Virus record (IMG/VR): IMGVR_UViG_3300033141_001004
Location: 1 to 42,185 of that record
Source: a virus
DNA: 42,185 nt
Reading direction: 5' to 3' (one strand)
Position 1 is the stretch's first letter; each line of letters opens with the position of its first letter. A program made the position numbers and the translations under genes. Of this stretch, positions 1 to 6,370 are shown in pieces. The notes beneath the pieces are model-generated. The model had not been told where the DNA came from and searched no databases. It was given only the letters and a program-made list of their open reading frames with translations.

Positions 1-114
1 CTAGAATTCACCCAATTTGTCCAACCAGCCCACCGCATCACAAACATCACACTTACCCTTGCCCTTGATAAACTTGAACCCATGACACTGGTGGCATTTT
101 ACAACTTCCCTTAC
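1..114. repeat. Terminal direct repeat, copy 1
   Basis: Identical over 114 bases to 42072-42185. The leftward helicase gene and the small gene at 41978-42061 lie in normal operon spacing across the join, so this is either assembly overlap of a circular or permuted genome or a short terminal redundancy. Reads spanning the join would separate these. Confidence 0.97.
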
Positions 115-1008
115 GTTTACAATTTTAGTTCCCGTGTTCCTTATCTCGTATGCCCAACTTCTCCCCGATATACCCTTGCCCCCCTTCGCTTTACCAACCG
201 TCAACCTGCTCTCATAATCGTTATGCCTGTCTATGAGCAATTCAAGGTCAGCATAAAATCTGGTAGGGCTACCGCCATACCCCGAATCCTTCCCTTCGTT
301 CTTCTGAATAACAGCTATAACAACACCCTGTCCTACAGCTCTTTTCAAACCCTTACTTACATCTTTTATCTTCCAAGGTTCATCTTCAAGGTCTATCCAG
401 TCTATGGCGTTAATCCTATCACGCCTGATATTATCTTCAAAATCCTCATGTATCGGCACGAGTTCAAATCTATCACCACCATCACCATTAGTCCATTGAA
501 CCCAGTCCATCGCAAGCAGTCGGTCTAAAAACCTATCCTTCGGTTGCCCATCAGTGTTTGTGTATTCGTTGCCCATTAAAACGGGGTTCTTATCTAGGTT
601 CTCTGCGATAAAATTCATAATCAGCGTTGTCTTGCCATAGTCGCTCTGCCCTGCCACTAATACCAAATCACCTTGCTTACACGACCAATTACAAGCAAAC
701 GGAAGCTCCATCCCCGTATCCATATCTTTAGGAAAAACCAAATCAAAATTGGGGGTTCTTTCACGGGGAACCCCAAAAACATTTACAGACTCAGCGTAGT
801 TAATTACTTTATAAATGCCGTCCCTCCTCCCGGACGGCTTAACTACACGGGACTTCCCCTCTGACAACTGATACATGATATTTCTTACGGCATCCCATGA
901 CCTCGTTCCCCTCTCTATCCCAAACTCCCCCCTGATAGTGTTCAAATCTATCTCACCACGAACCCTTTTCAAGAACTGTTTTATTTCGCCAGTGGTTATC
1001 TCAGCCAC
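1..1008 (-). CDS. RecA/DnaB-like replicative ATPase (putative helicase) with C-terminal zinc ribbon
   Basis: Probable ATP-driven DNA helicase or loader. Residues 1-70 look like a winged helix. Walker A is GQSDYGKT at 120-127, a Walker B-like acidic strand (NAIDWIDLED) lies at 200-209, and a QKNEGKDSGYGG segment at 235-246 resembles the sensor region of phage RepA/DnaB-type ATPases. The C-terminus carries CHQC (305-308) and CDVC (320-323), a zinc ribbon unusual for DnaB. At 335 residues it is shorter than full DnaB (about 450) and lacks the usual N-terminal helical domain. The TAG stop is at bases 1-3. The gene leads into 41978-42061 across the circle join, and an iteron array lies directly upstream, which supports a replication role. 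A RepA-like ATPase is the main alternative. Confidence 0.8.
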   Translation of the reverse strand: MAEITTGEIKQFLKRVRGEIDLNTIRGEFGIERGTRSWDAVRNIMYQLSEGKSRVVKPSGRRDGIYKVINYAESVNVFGVPRERTPNFDLVFPKDMDTGMELPFACNWSCKQGDLVLVAGQSDYGKTTLIMNFIAENLDKNPVLMGNEYTNTDGQPKDRFLDRLLAMDWVQWTNGDGGDRFELVPIHEDFEDNIRRDRINAIDWIDLEDEPWKIKDVSKGLKRAVGQGVVIAVIQKNEGKDSGYGGSPTRFYADLELLIDRHNDYESRLTVGKAKGGKGISGRSWAYEIRNTGTKIVNVREVVKCHQCHGFKFIKGKGKCDVCDAVGWLDKLGEF

Positions 1009-1020
1009 GATACCCCCTTA

Positions 1021-1116
1021 CAACTATTACAACTATACACGTAAGCAGGGCTAGTATTTACAACTATACAACTATTCACAACTTTAACTGAGGCTAATTT
1101 ACAACTATACAACTAT
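1021..1116. repeat. Iteron array (CAACTAT), candidate replication origin
   Basis: CAACTAT occurs at 1021, 1030, 1061, 1069, 1102 and 1110, with a variant CAACTTT at 1079. The copies form three tandem pairs (8-9 bp apart), and the pairs repeat every 40-41 bp, about four helical turns. The last two pairs share about 20 bp of flank (GGCTA, then TTTACAACTATACAACTAT). An AT-rich stretch with CTATATAGAG and AATAGAATAAAAG follows at 1167-1197. This is the only sizeable gap beside the helicase gene, so an origin or a binding site for its regulator is the natural reading. Confidence 0.65.
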
Positions 1117-1197
1117 GACCTCCACGCCTGACGCACGCACAAAACTTTGGGCAAGATGTAATCCCCCTATATAGAGTATAGTTAATAGAATAAAAGA

Positions 1198-1425
1198 TTA
1201 TTTGAATACCCATAGACTCTTAATCTCCGATACATCAAGTATTATTTTCTCTATAGGATTTGTCTCGGGTTTATAGGAAGCCTCCGAATAATTCAATACC
1301 ACAAAGCCATCTCCTATTCCCTCTAAAATGGCAATGTAACTTTCGGGTTCACCCGATGGTTTATTCCTATTTAGCATCACTGACAGTTTTCTACCAATTA
1401 ATCCACTAAATGCCTCAATATGCAA
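1198..1425 (-). CDS. Small hypothetical protein (75 aa)
   Basis: Not recognised. It starts with TTG at 1425, chosen because AAGGAGG lies 6 bases upstream and no ATG is better placed. The sequence alternates short hydrophobic strands with Gly and Asp turns (AILEGIGDGFVVLNY), which suggests a small beta-barrel like those of Sm or KOW folds, but no motif proves it. It is the last gene before the iteron region in the leftward operon. Confidence 0.7.
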   Translation of the reverse strand: MHIEAFSGLIGRKLSVMLNRNKPSGEPESYIAILEGIGDGFVVLNYSEASYKPETNPIEKIILDVSEIKSLWVFK

Positions 1426-1436
1426 TTCAATCCTCC

Positions 1437-1718
1437 TTAATCATATCTAGACTTCTTTTTCTTATCAGTGGTTAGGCGGTTGACCTTCTCTTGTAAAGAG
1501 TGAACTTGTGCTTGGAGTTGGAGGAATTTACCATCTGTTAAGTTCTCCCTATAGACGGTCTTTCTTTCTATGATGGGGGGTGTTTCACCAATTGGGAAAA
1601 CTGGCATATTCATCATCAATTCTTCATAGAGGACGTTCATCATACCCTCATTGGCATATTCGGGATTTTTCAATGCCTCATAGTGGAAGCGTTGCATCTC
1701 ACCATGACTTTCTTCCAT
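1437..1718 (-). CDS. Hypothetical protein with C-terminal coiled coil (93 aa)
   Basis: The ATG abuts the TAG of the upstream gene (TAGATGG), so the two are translationally coupled, with AAAGGAG inside that gene. Residues 1-40 are Met- and Glu-rich, and residues 65-85 form a heptad-like helix (LQLQAQVHSLQEKVNRL) followed by a basic KKKKSR tail. No known family is evident. Oligomerisation or nucleic-acid contact by the tail is plausible but unproven. Confidence 0.75.
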   Translation of the reverse strand: MEESHGEMQRFHYEALKNPEYANEGMMNVLYEELMMNMPVFPIGETPPIIERKTVYRENLTDGKFLQLQAQVHSLQEKVNRLTTDKKKKSRYD

Positions 1719-2009
1719 CTATCCTTCTCCTTTGAGGGCTTGCCATGCACCTGTGGTTAAGCCTAAGATTTTAACGCCCAATGAATCAGTGACTTCTATA
1801 ATGTGCTCATCAATCTCCTTAAGCAACCTCCCCCTCTCAGCCTTACGGATTATGGGAATAACCTTAAGCAACATTAAAGCCGTCAAATCATAGGCAGGCT
1901 GTTCGTATCCTTCGCCCAGGTATTCACATAAGATTTTGCTGGTTTCTGCTACCAATTTCATTTCCTCATCCGTCAAGGTGCACTTCCGAAGTAGTTCATC
2001 GTTAGTCAT
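1719..2009 (-). CDS. Hypothetical protein, paralogue of the next gene (96 aa)
   Basis: Helical protein whose core VIPIIRKAERGRLL (about residues 50-63) and C-terminus WQALKGEG match the C-terminal half of the protein at 2002-2475 (VIPIIQKAERERI, WQALKGEG). The two genes overlap by 8 bases and look like a tandem duplication with divergence. This copy lacks the paired cysteines of its neighbour. The function is unknown; such proteins are common in phage early regions. Confidence 0.8.
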   Translation of the reverse strand: MTNDELLRKCTLTDEEMKLVAETSKILCEYLGEGYEQPAYDLTALMLLKVIPIIRKAERGRLLKEIDEHIIEVTDSLGVKILGLTTGAWQALKGEG

Positions 2010-2475
2010 CGCCTTCTCCTTTCAGGGCTTGCCAGCACTTATAACAGCATCTTCTGACTTGCCCACCTAGCTTCAATACCCTATCGTAGTGCGCATGACA
2101 TATCTCGCCACCCCATGCGTATATCCTTTCCCTCTCCGCCTTCTGGATAATGGGGATGACAGCTTTAGCTGCTTTGCAATAACAGCATGGGTCGTCTACT
2201 GGGTCTTTGAAGTATTCGGCTAGTTTGTCTGCAACCTCCACTTCTAGTCTCTCATCACTAATCACTGGCAATTCATCTGGTATAGGGGATAGGGAGAGGA
2301 TAGTAGTTACACATTCATCCGTTTTTTTCTGCATAACTTCAAGACAATAACTGTTCCCTGTATAATGTTCATCTGTGGTATAGCTCGCCCACCAATTTGC
2401 GAAGCGTTGCAACTCTTGACGTATCCCCGCTATCGCTTCCCTCTTGTTCTCTATTGCTTCTTCTCTACTTGTCAT
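2002..2475 (-). CDS. Cys-rich hypothetical protein with SREEAI start (157 aa)
   Basis: It begins MTSREEAIENKR and so shares the repeated 5' coding block found at five gene starts in this operon. Cysteines occur as CCYC (about 97-100) and CHAH with RCCYKC near residues 128-147, which suggests a metal site. The tail WQALKGEGDD is shared with the gene downstream. No catalytic motif is visible. Confidence 0.8.
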   Translation of the reverse strand: MTSREEAIENKREAIAGIRQELQRFANWWASYTTDEHYTGNSYCLEVMQKKTDECVTTILSLSPIPDELPVISDERLEVEVADKLAEYFKDPVDDPCCYCKAAKAVIPIIQKAERERIYAWGGEICHAHYDRVLKLGGQVRRCCYKCWQALKGEGDD

Positions 2476-2478
2476 GGG

Positions 2479-2817
2479 TTAGACCTCCTCAATTCGCTTA
2501 ACTTCACCAACCGATAATATTCTCTTGTAGCTATTTAGTTTTGTTAGAAAGACGCTGATAGCATCCAAACAAGCATTATTATATTCCGTATTTCTATATG
2601 GCTGGAAAGTGTATTGTCTCCATCCACCATACCAAGATATATGACCTATTGCTCTATGGCTCGATTTATTCATAACAGCCCAAGATTGCGTTTTGCCAGT
2701 ATCTCCTAGCAACTTAAAGCAAATGTACTGATTGCCATCGATTCGGAGATTAGTTTTTGCCCTCCATTCTTGTGTTGCCACACTATCCTTGCCATTCCTT
2801 GATTCTTCTCTACTCAT
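2479..2817 (-). CDS. Phage protein with WYGGWRQYTF motif (112 aa)
   Basis: The middle carries GHISWYGGWRQYTFQP, a signature I recognise from many small phage proteins of unknown function, in which a WY-x-x-WRQY-x-F block follows a conserved IG or LG. The N-terminus MSREES is a degenerate form of the repeated SREEAI start. Probably a compact alpha/beta protein; its role is unknown. It lies 2 bases after the methyltransferase gene, in the same operon. Confidence 0.8.
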   Translation of the reverse strand: MSREESRNGKDSVATQEWRAKTNLRIDGNQYICFKLLGDTGKTQSWAVMNKSSHRAIGHISWYGGWRQYTFQPYRNTEYNNACLDAISVFLTKLNSYKRILSVGEVKRIEEV

Positions 2818-2819
2818 TG

Positions 2820-3401
2820 TTAGCCTCCCAAATCTATATCACTTTCTACTTCATTTCCCCAACAATCCCAACCTTCTGCTTTTTGACGTGCAAATAGTTC
2901 AATGCGTGGCAAGTCACCGCAAAGTTCAACAATTTTATCCCTAACTTCATAGGGTTTTTGGCTATGCCCTTCCCTTGGAGAGAGTATAACTTGCGAAATA
3001 CTCCTAGTTTGCCTATTTAATTTCCCGCCCGCAACCAAACACCCTAGACAAAGTTCCGCATTGGAAGCAGTCCAATGCCCACCTCCGAAAAACGGGGCAA
3101 AGTTTTTCCTGTTTGTCTTGACCCACGTAAAGGCAACCGTTTTATATTCAAAACCCCACGATTTTATTACACGGAAAGATTGTTCAAGGAAAGGCGGAGT
3201 AACCCACAGGAATAACTTGCAATCCCTATCCGCTATTGAACTAACATCAAGGTCGCATATTTCGTTTATATCCATTGTCTTATAATGGTTTTCAGCCCTG
3301 AATTGTGCCAACTCCCCTGCTTCGCTCCAAACCTTATAAGCCCAAGGCGGGTCAGCATATATTATTTGGTACTTCTTTTGGATTGCTTCTTCTCTACTCA
3401 T
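2820..3401 (-). CDS. MT-A70 family adenine-N6 methyltransferase
   Basis: Transfers a methyl group from S-adenosylmethionine to adenine N6, presumably in phage DNA. The catalytic DPPW sits at residues 17-20 (IIYADPPWAYK). Family features follow: a LFLWVTPPFL strand, a WGFEYKTVAFTWVK strand, and SPREGHSQKPYEVRDKI, which is typical of MT-A70 phage enzymes. At 193 residues it is close to the usual phage length (180-220). DPPW comes unusually near the start because the SREEAI block (residues 2-7) forms the N-terminus. A likely use is protection from host restriction, or methyl marking. Confidence 0.93.
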   Translation of the reverse strand: MSREEAIQKKYQIIYADPPWAYKVWSEAGELAQFRAENHYKTMDINEICDLDVSSIADRDCKLFLWVTPPFLEQSFRVIKSWGFEYKTVAFTWVKTNRKNFAPFFGGGHWTASNAELCLGCLVAGGKLNRQTRSISQVILSPREGHSQKPYEVRDKIVELCGDLPRIELFARQKAEGWDCWGNEVESDIDLGG

Positions 3402-3404
3402 TGG

Positions 3405-3824
3405 TTACACTCCTTTGTTATGGGGGAAGGTATTGCCCTTAAGAACTGCCCTCCGAAGTTTCTCATTGTCAATTATAGTATTTCTGGTGAATAGGTAATA
3501 ACCCACAATCTTATCGACAGACACCTCTTTTAGATAATGGACTTGCCAATTAGCTGGTAATCCCTCAGTTTTGAATACTACCTCAAATATATGAAGCCCC
3601 CCATACCATATTGCATCCTCTAGGTGCCTAGCAAACCAAGTACCTGCCCTAAAACCTTCCCTAAGGATATTATTAGCCGATGCCTCATTTGTTCCATGAA
3701 AACAGATACATTCTGGCATTATCCTTTCTAAAAACTCTCCACATTCAGGGCATCTTTTTACATTACGATAACGAAGCTCATTATAACCGCAAGCGTAACA
3801 TTGCACTTGGTAATAACTTGGCAT
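3405..3824 (-). CDS. Zinc ribbon fused to ADP-ribosyltransferase-like fold (139 aa)
   Basis: The N-terminus holds a four-Cys ribbon (C9, C12, C25, C28). The rest has HGT at 43-45, a helix with NNILREGF, then GTWFARHLEDAIWYGG. This pattern (HGT, I-x-x-x-G, GT-x-FA) resembles the NAD-binding core of KptA/PARP-type ADP-ribosyltransferase folds. The third catalytic residue is not obvious, so activity is uncertain. The ATG at 3824 follows GGGGGGAG in the overlapping minigene. Possible roles are modification of host protein or nucleic acid; it could also be a catalytically dead binding domain. Confidence 0.55.
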   Translation of the reverse strand: MPSYYQVQCYACGYNELRYRNVKRCPECGEFLERIMPECICFHGTNEASANNILREGFRAGTWFARHLEDAIWYGGLHIFEVVFKTEGLPANWQVHYLKEVSVDKIVGYYLFTRNTIIDNEKLRRAVLKGNTFPHNKGV

Positions 3825-3826
3825 TA

Positions 3827-3859
3827 TTATCTCCCCCCTATTGCTTCTTCTCTATTCAT
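3827..3859 (-). CDS. Ten-codon minigene MNREEAIGGR
   Basis: ATG to TAA in 11 codons. Its ATG overlaps the upstream TGA by 4 bases (ATGA), and its last codons (GGGGGGAGA) supply the ribosome binding site of the gene at 3824. The start is a copy of the SREEAI block repeated elsewhere. It may be the remnant of a truncated gene or a translational coupler. Confidence 0.5.
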   Translation of the reverse strand: MNREEAIGGR

Positions 3860-4074
3860 TGTTTGCCTCCAATCTCGTATTCATCATCCCCACAATTAGG
3901 GCACTTCTCGACCATGTAGTTATCTCGCCACATCCGATATGTACCGCAGTTCCCACACTTTACAGAATCCTCTACTTGTTCAGAATATAGGGGTGCTTCG
4001 CATACGTCACACCCACACTCCTGAAAGCAATCGGGATAATCCCTTAAGTGAGGCTCGTAGCATTTCCTAAACAT
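3856..4074 (-). CDS. Small multi-zinc-ribbon protein (72 aa)
   Basis: Nine cysteines, including CGCDVC (20-25), CGNC (40-43) and CPNCG (58-62), consistent with one or two zinc ribbons. The start follows AAAGGAGG with a 7-base spacer. A nucleic-acid or protein adaptor is likely; no enzyme domain is present. It ends in ATGA overlap with the minigene. Confidence 0.8.
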   Translation of the reverse strand: MFRKCYEPHLRDYPDCFQECGCDVCEAPLYSEQVEDSVKCGNCGTYRMWRDNYMVEKCPNCGDDEYEIGGKQ

Positions 4075-4098
4075 CCTTGCACCTCCTTTGGTTTTACC

Positions 4099-4245
4099 TT
4101 ACTTATCGAGGGCTTCAATTATCTCCCGTGATAGTTGGTCGAGGTATCTATCAATGAAGTGAGGGACATTTGTTTCTGACCGATTCCAACACGGCGATTT
4201 CTTGATTATCTCTTTTAACCTCTCTATTGCTTCTTCTCTACTCAT
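4099..4245 (-). CDS. Small SREEAI protein (48 aa)
   Basis: ATG at 4245 after AAGGGAG, stop TAA at 4099. It begins MSREEAIERLKEIIKK and is predicted largely helical, ending in REIIEALDK. It contains a single Cys. It directly follows the 286-base structured non-coding segment, so its translation could be controlled by that RNA. The function is unknown. Confidence 0.75.
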   Translation of the reverse strand: MSREEAIERLKEIIKKSPCWNRSETNVPHFIDRYLDQLSREIIEALDK

Positions 4246-4268
4246 TGGTTTGTCTCCCTTGATTTATG

Positions 4269-4456
4269 GCTCTGGGGGCTGGTCTTACCCAAACGGGTCT
4301 CTTAATGAGATGCGTCTAAAAAAGCATTAACCCCCGACCCCCAGAGCTTTTGCCAGCCATGTTAGGAATGCTACCACTAATCTCGTTTACTTTCGGTGCG
4401 TGGCATCCTTCTAACCCGATTTGACGCCTAACACTTTGCCCTTTCGGGTGGCTGGC
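4269..4456 (-). ncRNA. Structured RNA segment, two adjacent long-stem domains
   Basis: The 286-base gap 4246-4531 holds no convincing gene. Read leftward it has a domain closed by seven perfect pairs (4450-4456 with 4352-4358). Inside that lie a CCC-GAAA-GGG tetraloop hairpin and an imperfect long helix built from GTTAG/CTAAC, ATGC/GCAT and CCAC/GTGG. A second domain four bases on is closed by ten perfect pairs (4338-4347 with 4269-4278). No T-run follows, so it is not an ordinary terminator. It is co-oriented with the operon; a leader, an attenuator or a free small RNA are all possible. I do not recognise a known family. Confidence 0.55.
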
Positions 4457-4531
4457 TTTTGCTGGCTCGGTCTTTATACTGCCTGCCAGTTCCATCTCTA
4501 CAACGCCGATATATCAGGACACCAGCAATAT

Positions 4532-4993
4532 TTACTCCTTCTCTATTTTTATATCAAGCACCGAGAACATCTCAGCGAAGTAAGCCTTTCTTAGTGCCTT
4601 GCCCGTTTCGGTGGTTTTGTCAATGTGCCCACTTCTCAAATCGTCACCGAGCTGCTTCCACCAAACATGACGGGCTATTATTTCATCCTTCGTGGCAGTT
4701 TTAGGGGCACTTTCGGCTTCATGTTTAGGGGGTAGGGCACTTTCAACAATAGGTGGTTTGACGGGTGGGGGTAGTGCATCCCCGTCTAGTAAGATGTCGT
4801 AGCAATTCCAGTTATCCTCCTTGTCCAGCTTGAGGTCAACGGCAACCCCCACTTGACACAGTTCCCACTTCTCCTTCAATTTGTCGAAGATAGCCTTCCC
4901 CGCATCTTTCCCGTCAGGTTTAACCCCCTTAACGTAAAGGTACTGCCCGTTAGCCCCATCCCTAATCTCCCGCTGTGTTATTTTGATTTTCAT
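4532..4993 (-). CDS. Hypothetical protein, possible OB-like domain plus helical tail (153 aa)
   Basis: Residues 1-70 are beta-rich with aromatic and basic positions (QYLYVKGVKPDGKD, ELCQVGVAVDLKL). A Pro-rich linker (LPPPVKPP) follows at about 74-81, then a helical, acidic C-terminal domain. This layout, a beta domain plus linker plus helical tail in an early operon, would suit an ssDNA- or RNA-binding protein, but no sequence signature confirms it. Confidence 0.6.
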   Translation of the reverse strand: MKIKITQREIRDGANGQYLYVKGVKPDGKDAGKAIFDKLKEKWELCQVGVAVDLKLDKEDNWNCYDILLDGDALPPPVKPPIVESALPPKHEAESAPKTATKDEIIARHVWWKQLGDDLRSGHIDKTTETGKALRKAYFAEMFSVLDIKIEKE

Positions 4994-5141
4994 TTTCAGC
5001 CTCCCGTTTTATTTCTTCCCATATTCTACACTCCTCCCCGCTTTGGAGCATACAAGGGTGTATTCTACCTGAAGGTTTTTCGGATAATTCGCAGTAATCC
5101 CAACCCTCACACTTAGTTATTATATGTGGGCATCTATCCAT
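4962..5141 (-). CDS. Small Cys-rich protein (59 aa)
   Basis: ATG at 5141 after GGAGGT with a 5-base spacer; TAG at 4962, overlapping the next gene by 32 bases. Cysteines at 4, 11, 17, 30 and 38 (CPHIITKCEGWDYC, HPCML, EECRIW) resemble the metal-binding microproteins of phage early regions. A consensus promoter (5155-5183) sits just upstream, so it heads a secondary transcript. Confidence 0.75.
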   Translation of the reverse strand: MDRCPHIITKCEGWDYCELSEKPSGRIHPCMLQSGEECRIWEEIKREAENENQNNTAGD

Positions 5142-5154
5142 CTTTTACCTCCTT

Positions 5155-5183
5155 AGTATAGAGTATTCAAACTACTTTGTCAA
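5155..5183 (-). promoter_or_regulatory. Leftward sigma70-type promoter
   Basis: On the minus strand: TTGACA (5178-5183), 17-base spacer, TATACT (5155-5160). It overlaps the 3' end of the gene at 5167-5319 and points at the gene starting at 5141. Confidence 0.75.
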
Positions 5184-5319
5184 GCCATAACAGACTTTCA
5201 GGGTCAACGATTACATCTTTTAGTCTTTCCATGTGCTGTACCACTTTGGAGATTTCCTCTCCGAGTTCATCCCAACTGTCAGCCTCTACAGAGCATTTTA
5301 TAGTTAAATCGCACTCCAT
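5167..5319 (-). CDS. Small acidic hypothetical protein (50 aa)
   Basis: ATG at 5319 follows GAGGTAGT; stop TGA at 5167. It overlaps the upstream gene end by 16 bases. The sequence (DSWDELGEEISKVVQHMERL) predicts an amphipathic acidic helix. Nothing identifies a family. Its 3' end doubles as a promoter. Confidence 0.7.
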   Translation of the reverse strand: MECDLTIKCSVEADSWDELGEEISKVVQHMERLKDVIVDPESLLWLDKVV

Positions 5320-5522
5320 ACTACCTCCTCTGGGAATTTATACTTAACTGTTTCCCTTAATAAATCTTCGTTAATATCAGCTACACTAGCCCAGAATGAT
5401 AGAGACTCCCCGTGTTCCAGCCACTTTCTATCCTTATCCTTAAAGGCTTGGTGTATTACGTGCATACCCAAATATCTGTAGGGGTCTGAAATGTTTTCTT
5501 CTGTATCTCTCTTGAATTTCAT
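5304..5522 (-). CDS. Hypothetical protein (72 aa)
   Basis: ATG at 5522 preceded by AGGAGGTG at good distance. A mixed helical protein with aromatic residues (DPYRYLGMHVIHQAF, WLEHGESLSFWAS). No Cys pair and no recognisable motif. It sits in an unbroken run of overlapping small genes. Confidence 0.75.
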   Translation of the reverse strand: MKFKRDTEENISDPYRYLGMHVIHQAFKDKDRKWLEHGESLSFWASVADINEDLLRETVKYKFPEEVVWSAI

Positions 5523-5530
5523 AACACCTC

Positions 5531-5662
5531 CTAATTAACATTAAAGTCTCCAGCTTCCAATGGTTCTACAAATCTAAAAACGTAATCTTTAAGAAAGAAA
5601 TCATCAACATGTGGTATGCCCAATTCATACAAATTCCAGTGTAGCCATAGTTTATAATTCAT
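5531..5662 (-). CDS. Small hypothetical protein (43 aa)
   Basis: ATG at 5662 with GAGGGGTG seven bases upstream, encoded inside the end of the preceding gene; TAG at 5531. Aromatic-rich (YKLWLHWNLYELG, DDFFLKDYVFRFVE). No family recognised, but the ribosome binding site and tight packing support it. Confidence 0.65.
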   Translation of the reverse strand: MNYKLWLHWNLYELGIPHVDDFFLKDYVFRFVEPLEAGDFNVN

Positions 5663-5663
5663 T

Positions 5664-5840
5664 TCACCCCTCAAATTCATCAAAAATTATCATATCTATA
5701 CTAGATGCCTCAAAGCAAGTGCGACATACAATTTCAAATGAATGAGAATTCTTTGCTGTATCTTCTAGTCTAACTTCATTGCCACACTTGGAGCATTTCC
5801 TGTCTTGAGACTCCCAAACCTGTTCCCATAAAGACTTCAC
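5664..5840 (-). CDS. Zinc-ribbon protein (58 aa, GTG start)
   Basis: Start taken at GTG 5840, eight bases after GAGGAG, rather than at an ATG 21 bases further up that lacks a site. CSKCG and CRTC flank a beta hairpin, a classic ribbon. The C-terminus IIFDEFEG echoes the upstream protein's IIDEFEEK; in both, the DEFE codons (GAATTTGAGG) form the ribosome binding site of the next gene. Confidence 0.75.
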   Translation of the reverse strand: MKSLWEQVWESQDRKCSKCGNEVRLEDTAKNSHSFEIVCRTCFEASSIDMIIFDEFEG

Positions 5841-5841
5841 C

Positions 5842-6060
5842 TTATTTCTCCTCAAATTCATCTATAATCTGGATAGCCCTTCGGATAGCCATGTCGGGTT
5901 CCAGTACCATTTCCCATTCCTTCGCCAATTCCTCTAGGCAGCGAGAGTATGTCTGTGTCAGGATAAGTGCAGGCATAAAGTAACCGTCATCCCTGTAAAC
6001 CATGACCGAGATATGCTTCTTGCGAAATTCGCCCTTTGCCTCTTGATAGATAAGTTTCAT
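5842..6060 (-). CDS. Hypothetical protein (72 aa)
   Basis: Begins MKLIYQEAKGEFRKK and ends IQIIDEFEEK. Predicted strand-strand-helix layout with YRDDGYFMPALILTQ in the middle. Starts in a 4-base ATGA overlap with the preceding gene. No known family. Confidence 0.75.
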   Translation of the reverse strand: MKLIYQEAKGEFRKKHISVMVYRDDGYFMPALILTQTYSRCLEELAKEWEMVLEPDMAIRRAIQIIDEFEEK

Positions 6061-6284
6061 TTTATACCCCCTGTAAATTGGTTTCCGTATGGTCTAAATG
6101 GTTCATCCCATCCTAAAAAGTCTTTACAATTCTGGCAGGCTTTATAGACTAATGGATGGTTCGCATCGCACTTTTGCGGGTTGATATTGCCATTACCTAA
6201 CTTATGCCCTTTTCTACACCATATATAGAAGTGGTTTATATTATCTGGGTAACGGGCTTCTTGACAGTCATAGAGCGATTTCAT
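6057..6284 (-). CDS. Cys/His-rich hypothetical protein (75 aa)
   Basis: Cysteines at 7, 23, 39, 50 and 53, with CQNC close to the C-terminus, suggest a metal site. Start ATG at 6284 follows AAAGGTG inside the upstream gene and overlaps its TGA by 4 bases. No catalytic motif. Confidence 0.72.
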   Translation of the reverse strand: MKSLYDCQEARYPDNINHFYIWCRKGHKLGNGNINPQKCDANHPLVYKACQNCKDFLGWDEPFRPYGNQFTGGIK

Positions 6285-6370
6285 TTATTCAAACACCTTT
6301 CACACCAAATAAACTTGTAATTTATCTTCTTAAAACATCCCTTGCATTTGTGTAATCTATGTATTTTCAA
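6281..6370 (-). CDS. Tiny zinc-ribbon protein (29 aa, TTG start)
   Basis: TTG at 6370 to TGA at 6281. Two Cys pairs (CKGC and CERC) 14 residues apart make a minimal ribbon. The start overlaps the preceding stop (TTGA), and its own stop overlaps the next ATG. Coupled overlaps on both sides support translation despite the length. Confidence 0.6.
   Translation of the reverse strand: MKIHRLHKCKGCFKKINYKFIWCERCLNK

Noticed and set aside
1-114. Functional terminal repeat for packaging
   Set aside because: The repeat is coding (helicase end) and fits ordinary contig overlap of a circular assembly; no cos or pac feature is visible there.
82-528. Plus-strand ORF of 148 codons opposite the helicase
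   Set aside because: Antisense to a clear ATPase with Walker motifs; no ribosome site.
4459-4704. Plus-strand ORF across the 4269-4531 RNA and the 4532 gene
   Set aside because: TTG start without a site and antisense to a well-supported leftward gene.
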